From Phytohabitans kaempferiae (GTDB lineage Bacteria; Actinomycetota; Actinomycetes; Mycobacteriales; Micromonosporaceae), in NCBI RefSeq assembly GCF_042433955.1, contig NZ_JBHLUH010000046.1:7263-71262 (forward strand): a stretch of DNA of 64,000 nucleotides, written 5' to 3'. Of this stretch, positions 61,091 through 64,000 are shown one piece after another. Under the pieces are notes generated by a model. The model was not told the DNA's origin, searched no databases, and worked only from the letters and a program-made list of their open reading frames with translations. The stretch's first letter is position 1; every line of letters begins with the position of its first letter. Both the position numbers and the translations under genes were made by a program.

Positions 61091-63888
61091 GCCCGCGACC
61101 CGCCGTCGCCGGTCTGGCCGGCCGGCTCGCCGCCCTCATCCCGGCGCCCGTTTGCGTGCGCGCCCGCCGCGCGGGTCTCCTCGTCCGGCCCCCGGTCGGC
61201 GCTGTCGCCGGCCTGGCCGCTCGCCGCGCGGGCCGCTTCGTCGGCGCGGGCCTCGACCTCGCGCGCGAGGTCTTCGTCCGGCTCGTCGGCCGTCTCCGGC
61301 TCGCCTGCCGTCGCGGGCGTGTCGACGCTCGCGCGAGCGTCGTCGAGCGCGCCCGGCTCGTCGCCCTCGTCGTCAGCGTCCCGGTCGTCGCCGTCTTGGT
61401 CGTCGCCGTCGAGGTCGTCTTCGGCGCGGGCGTCGGCGTCCCGGTCGTCGTCGGCATCCTCGTCGTCGTAGTCGTCTTCGTCGTCTTCGTCGCCGTCGAA
61501 CTCGTCGTCGACCTCGTAGCCGTCTTCGTCGTCGAGATCGTCGTCGTCACCGCGACCGTCGCCGGCGCGGCGGGCGGCGGCCTCGTCGCCCCGCTCGTCG
61601 CCCTCCCCCTCGGCGAACTCGTCCGCCTCCAGGTCGGTCTTCTCGTCGCCCTCCAGGACCACGCCGTCGAGCTCGAGCAGCCGCTCGGCCGCGTCGGTGG
61701 TCGCCTCGGGGTCGGCGTCGGCCGCCCGCGCGAACCACTCCCGCGCCTCCTCGCGCCGCTCGACCGCGAGCAGCGCGTCCGCGTACGCGTACCGCAGCCG
61801 CCCGGCCCAGGGCTCGTCGGCGTCACCGGCCAGCTCGCGCACCTGCAGCATCGCCACGGCCGCGTCCTTCTGCCCCATGTCGCCCCGTGCGCCGGCCGCC
61901 ACGATGAGCAGCTCGATCGCCTCGGCGGGCCCGAGCGCGGCCTTGTCGGCGGCACGGTAGATGTCGACCGCCCGCTCCGGCCGCCCCAACGCCCGCTCGC
62001 AGTCGGCGAGCACCGCGAGGTGGGTCTGCTTGCCGCTCATCCGGTGGTACGTGCGCAGCTCAGCGATCGCGGTCTGCCACTGCCCCGCGGCGTACGCGGC
62101 GAGCCCGACCGCCTCACGCACCACCCCGATCCGGGACGCGAGCCGCCGCGCCGCGAGCGCGTGGGCCATCGCCTCCTCGGCATCCTCGTCGATCAGCTGG
62201 CCGGCCGCGACGAGGTGGCGAGCCACCGTGTCGGCTATCGGACGCGCGAGCGACAACAGCTCGGCGCGCACCTCGTTGTCGAGATCGGTGGCCGCGATCT
62301 CGTCGGGGATCGCCGGCGCCGCCGGACGACCGCCCCGCTCCTGGCTCTCCCCGCCGGGCGCCTCCCGCCGGTCGTATCGCCGGTCGTATCGCCGGTCGCC
62401 CGCCTCGGCGCCCTCGCGCCCGCGGTCACGCTCGGCGCGGTCGCGGTCGGACCACCGCTCACCGCCCGGCCGGCGCCCCGGGCTGCGGTCCTCGAACGTC
62501 CGCCTCGGCTGCCCCTCCCGGAAGCCCTCGCGCGGACCGCGCCCGCCATCCCGATCGCCGTAGCCGCCGCGGTATCCGCCCTGCTGGTAGCCGCCCGTGC
62601 GGCGCTCGCCCCGGTCGTCGCCACCGCGCCGGTAGCCGCCCTCGCGCGGGCCACGGTCGGCGAAGCCACGCCCACCGCGGTCATCACGCCCGCCGCCGCG
62701 CTGACCCCGGTCGTCGCGACCGCCCGCGAAGCCACGGCCACCGCGGTCGTCCCGCCGGAAGTCGCGCCCGCCACGGTCGTCGCGCGGGCCACGGTCGCGG
62801 TCGCCCCCGAAGCCTTCACGCGGCCCCCGGTCGCCCGAGAAACCGCGCCCGCCACGGTCGTCGCGGTCGTCGCGACCGCCCGTGTAGCCCTCGCGTGGGC
62901 CCCGGTCGCCGGAGAAGCCACGGGGCCCGCGGTCGTCACGGCCACCGGAGAAGTCACGGCCCCGACGCTCGTCGCGCCCACCTGGGTAGCCGCCGCGCGC
63001 TCCCCGGTCGCGTCCACCCCGGTCGTCACCGTCACGGCCGTAGCCGCCGCTCACCCGGCGGTAGCCACCGTCGCGCGGCTCCTGCTCGTCACGCCGGTAG
63101 CCGCCGCCCTCGCGGTCGCCGCCTCGGTAGCCGCCCTCGCGACCGCCGCCACCGAAGTCACGGTCGCGCGGGCCACGCCCGCCGTCCCGGAACTCGCGCG
63201 GACCGCGCCCACCGTCGCGGAAGTCACCGTCGCGGCCGCCGCCCTGGCGCGAGCCGCCGTAGCCACCGCCGCCGCCGCCGAAGCCACCGCCCCGCTTCGC
63301 GCCACGGTCGCCGCGCTCACCGCGGTCGCGCGGGCCGCCGTAGCCGCCCTCGCGCGGACCCCGGCCGCCGAAACCGCCCTCCCGGCCGCCGCCGTCGCGC
63401 GGACCCCGGCCGTAGCCGCCCTCGCGCTGACCGCGGTAGTCACCGTCACGACCGCCGCCCTCACGGGGACCCCGGCCACCGCCGGCGAAGCCGCCCTCAC
63501 GGGCGGAACCGCCGCGGAAGCCGCCGCCCCGGGACCCTTCGCCGTATCCGCCGCGCGGGCTCCCCCGGAAGCCACCGCCGCGCGGCCCGCCCCGGTCGTC
63601 GCCGTCGCGCCGGTAGCCGCCCTCGCGGTCACCGCCGCCCTGGCGCGAACCCGAGTCGCGGTAGCCGTCGCGCGGCCCACGGCCGTAGCCGCCGCCCTCA
63701 CGCGGGCGCCCGGCTCGGTCGTCGTAGCGGCCGCCCTCGCGCGGGCCACCACGGTCGCCGCCGTAGCCGCCGCGCCGATCGCCGTAGCCCTGGTCACCGC
63801 GGTCGTAACGCTCACCGCCGCGCCGGCCACGACCCTCGTCGTCGCGGTCGCCGTCTCGCGGTGCGTCGCCGCGCGGTCCTGGACTCAC
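61087..63888 (-). CDS. Very long Arg/Gly-rich protein with TPR-like repeats
   Basis: 933 residues. The start is GTG 63888, with GGGAGG about 8 bp upstream. Residues 1 to about 530 are an Arg/Gly/Asp/Tyr-rich repetitive region (units such as RDDRGGRGFSGDRGPREG, RGG and GGYGG), like eukaryotic RGG domains and surely disordered. Residues about 540-770 are folded and TPR-like (ARPIADTVARHLVAAGQLID, AYAAGQWQTAIAELRTYHRM SGKQTHLAVLADCERALGRP, ADALLAVERREEAREWFARA). The end is a long acidic Asp/Glu tail (DDEFDGDEDDEDDYDDEDAD). Basic head and acidic tail suggest RNA binding or condensate formation. The function is not established. Gene order with the HAD phosphatase is conserved as I recall. Confidence 0.8.
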   Translation of the reverse strand: MSPGPRGDAPRDGDRDDEGRGRRGGERYDRGDQGYGDRRGGYGGDRGGPREGGRYDDRAGRPREGGGYGRGPRDGYRDSGSRQGGGDREGGYRRDGDDRGGPRGGGFRGSPRGGYGEGSRGGGFRGGSAREGGFAGGGRGPREGGGRDGDYRGQREGGYGRGPRDGGGREGGFGGRGPREGGYGGPRDRGERGDRGAKRGGGFGGGGGGYGGSRQGGGRDGDFRDGGRGPREFRDGGRGPRDRDFGGGGREGGYRGGDREGGGYRRDEQEPRDGGYRRVSGGYGRDGDDRGGRDRGARGGYPGGRDERRGRDFSGGRDDRGPRGFSGDRGPREGYTGGRDDRDDRGGRGFSGDRGPREGFGGDRDRGPRDDRGGRDFRRDDRGGRGFAGGRDDRGQRGGGRDDRGGRGFADRGPREGGYRRGGDDRGERRTGGYQQGGYRGGYGDRDGGRGPREGFREGQPRRTFEDRSPGRRPGGERWSDRDRAERDRGREGAEAGDRRYDRRYDRREAPGGESQERGGRPAAPAIPDEIAATDLDNEVRAELLSLARPIADTVARHLVAAGQLIDEDAEEAMAHALAARRLASRIGVVREAVGLAAYAAGQWQTAIAELRTYHRMSGKQTHLAVLADCERALGRPERAVDIYRAADKAALGPAEAIELLIVAAGARGDMGQKDAAVAMLQVRELAGDADEPWAGRLRYAYADALLAVERREEAREWFARAADADPEATTDAAERLLELDGVVLEGDEKTDLEADEFAEGEGDERGDEAAARRAGDGRGDDDDLDDEDGYEVDDEFDGDEDDEDDYDDEDADDDRDADARAEDDLDGDDQDGDDRDADDEGDEPGALDDARASVDTPATAGEPETADEPDEDLAREVEARADEAARAASGQAGDSADRGPDEETRAAGAHANGRRDEGGEPAGQTGDGGSRA

Positions 63889-63909
63889 GGTTCCATCCTC
63901 CCTGAACGC

Positions 63910-63942
63910 AATGAAGGCCACCCCGGCGGGGTGGCCTTCATT
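63910..63942 (-). terminator. Strong terminator of the rRNA operon
   Basis: AATGAAGGCCACCCC-GGC-GGGGTGGCCTTCATT, perfect 15-bp stem with a 3-base loop, 6 bp after the 5S rRNA 3' end on the minus strand. It separates the rRNA operon from the RGG/TPR protein gene. Confidence 0.9.
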
Positions 63943-63948
63943 AAAGAA

Positions 63949-64000
63949 GTCCGGCGGTGTCCTACTCTCCCACACCCTCACGAGTGCAGTACCATCGGCG
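63949..64000 (-). rRNA. rrf: 5S rRNA, 3' part only
   Basis: The minus strand reads CGCCGATGGTACTGCACTCG, then TGAGGGTGTGGGAGAGTAGG, then ACACCGCCGGAC, which is the conserved 3' half of bacterial 5S rRNA. The 5' half and the 23S and 16S genes must lie to the right of the window. Confidence 0.95.

Noticed and set aside
63910..63942. Perfect 15-bp palindrome as a protein-binding operator
   Set aside because: Its position directly after the 5S rRNA and the 3-base loop fit an rRNA operon terminator far better.

Overview
The window comes from a high-GC actinomycete, most likely of the Micromonosporaceae. Supporting signs are frequent GTG starts, Scr1-type helix-turn-helix regulators paired with DUF397 and DUF6879 proteins, long Ala/Pro/Lys-rich tails, and the conserved order tlyA-nadK-recN-steA-steB-...-pyrG-...-ald-xerD-parA-scpA-scpB-rluB ... 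cmk-der, all on the minus strand. The family assignment is inference.

The window has two halves. Bases 1-23.3 kb are an accessory region. From the left it holds a truncated ISL3 transposase, an IS3 element, a graveyard of gene fragments (2.9-4.85 kb), two Scr1-type regulator modules (5.2-8.1 kb), and a very large type I-E style CRISPR array (8181-15015). The array has 73 repeats and 72 spacers, and an IS21-family element (11313-13715) sits inside one repeat, flanked by a 7-bp target duplication. The leader lies at the right end, so the array reads on the minus strand. No cas gene is present in the window. Right of the leader come an IS5 element, a membrane/coiled-coil protein of unknown function, a decayed IS5 transposase, a small protein with a HEPN-like motif, a 26-bp perfect inverted repeat, a putative nuclease resembling pPIWI-associating nucleases, and a tyrosine integrase facing the 3' end of a tRNA-Pro(GGG). 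The last pair marks one end of an integrated element.

Bases 23.5-64 kb are chromosomal core. der and cmk (ribosome assembly GTPase, CMP kinase) are followed by an 11-kb set of less conserved genes (25.7-36.7 kb): a membrane protein, CsaA-like protein, methyltransferase, ROK kinase, deaminase, F420-type oxidoreductase, MarR regulator, an LLM/FAD fusion oxidoreductase, a decayed NDH-2 gene and a secreted sugar dehydrogenase with discoidin domains. The block 36.8-58.7 kb carries chromosome segregation (parA, scpA, scpB, xerD), rRNA modification (rluB, tlyA), CTP synthesis (pyrG), alanine dehydrogenase, envelope biogenesis and cell separation (murJ, glycosyltransferases, steA, steB), DNA repair (recN) and NAD kinase. 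The right end has a phasin/histone-like protein, an SCP2-like protein, a HAD phosphatase, a very long Arg/Gly-rich TPR protein, and the terminator and 3' part of a 5S rRNA belonging to an rRNA operon that continues beyond the window on the minus strand.
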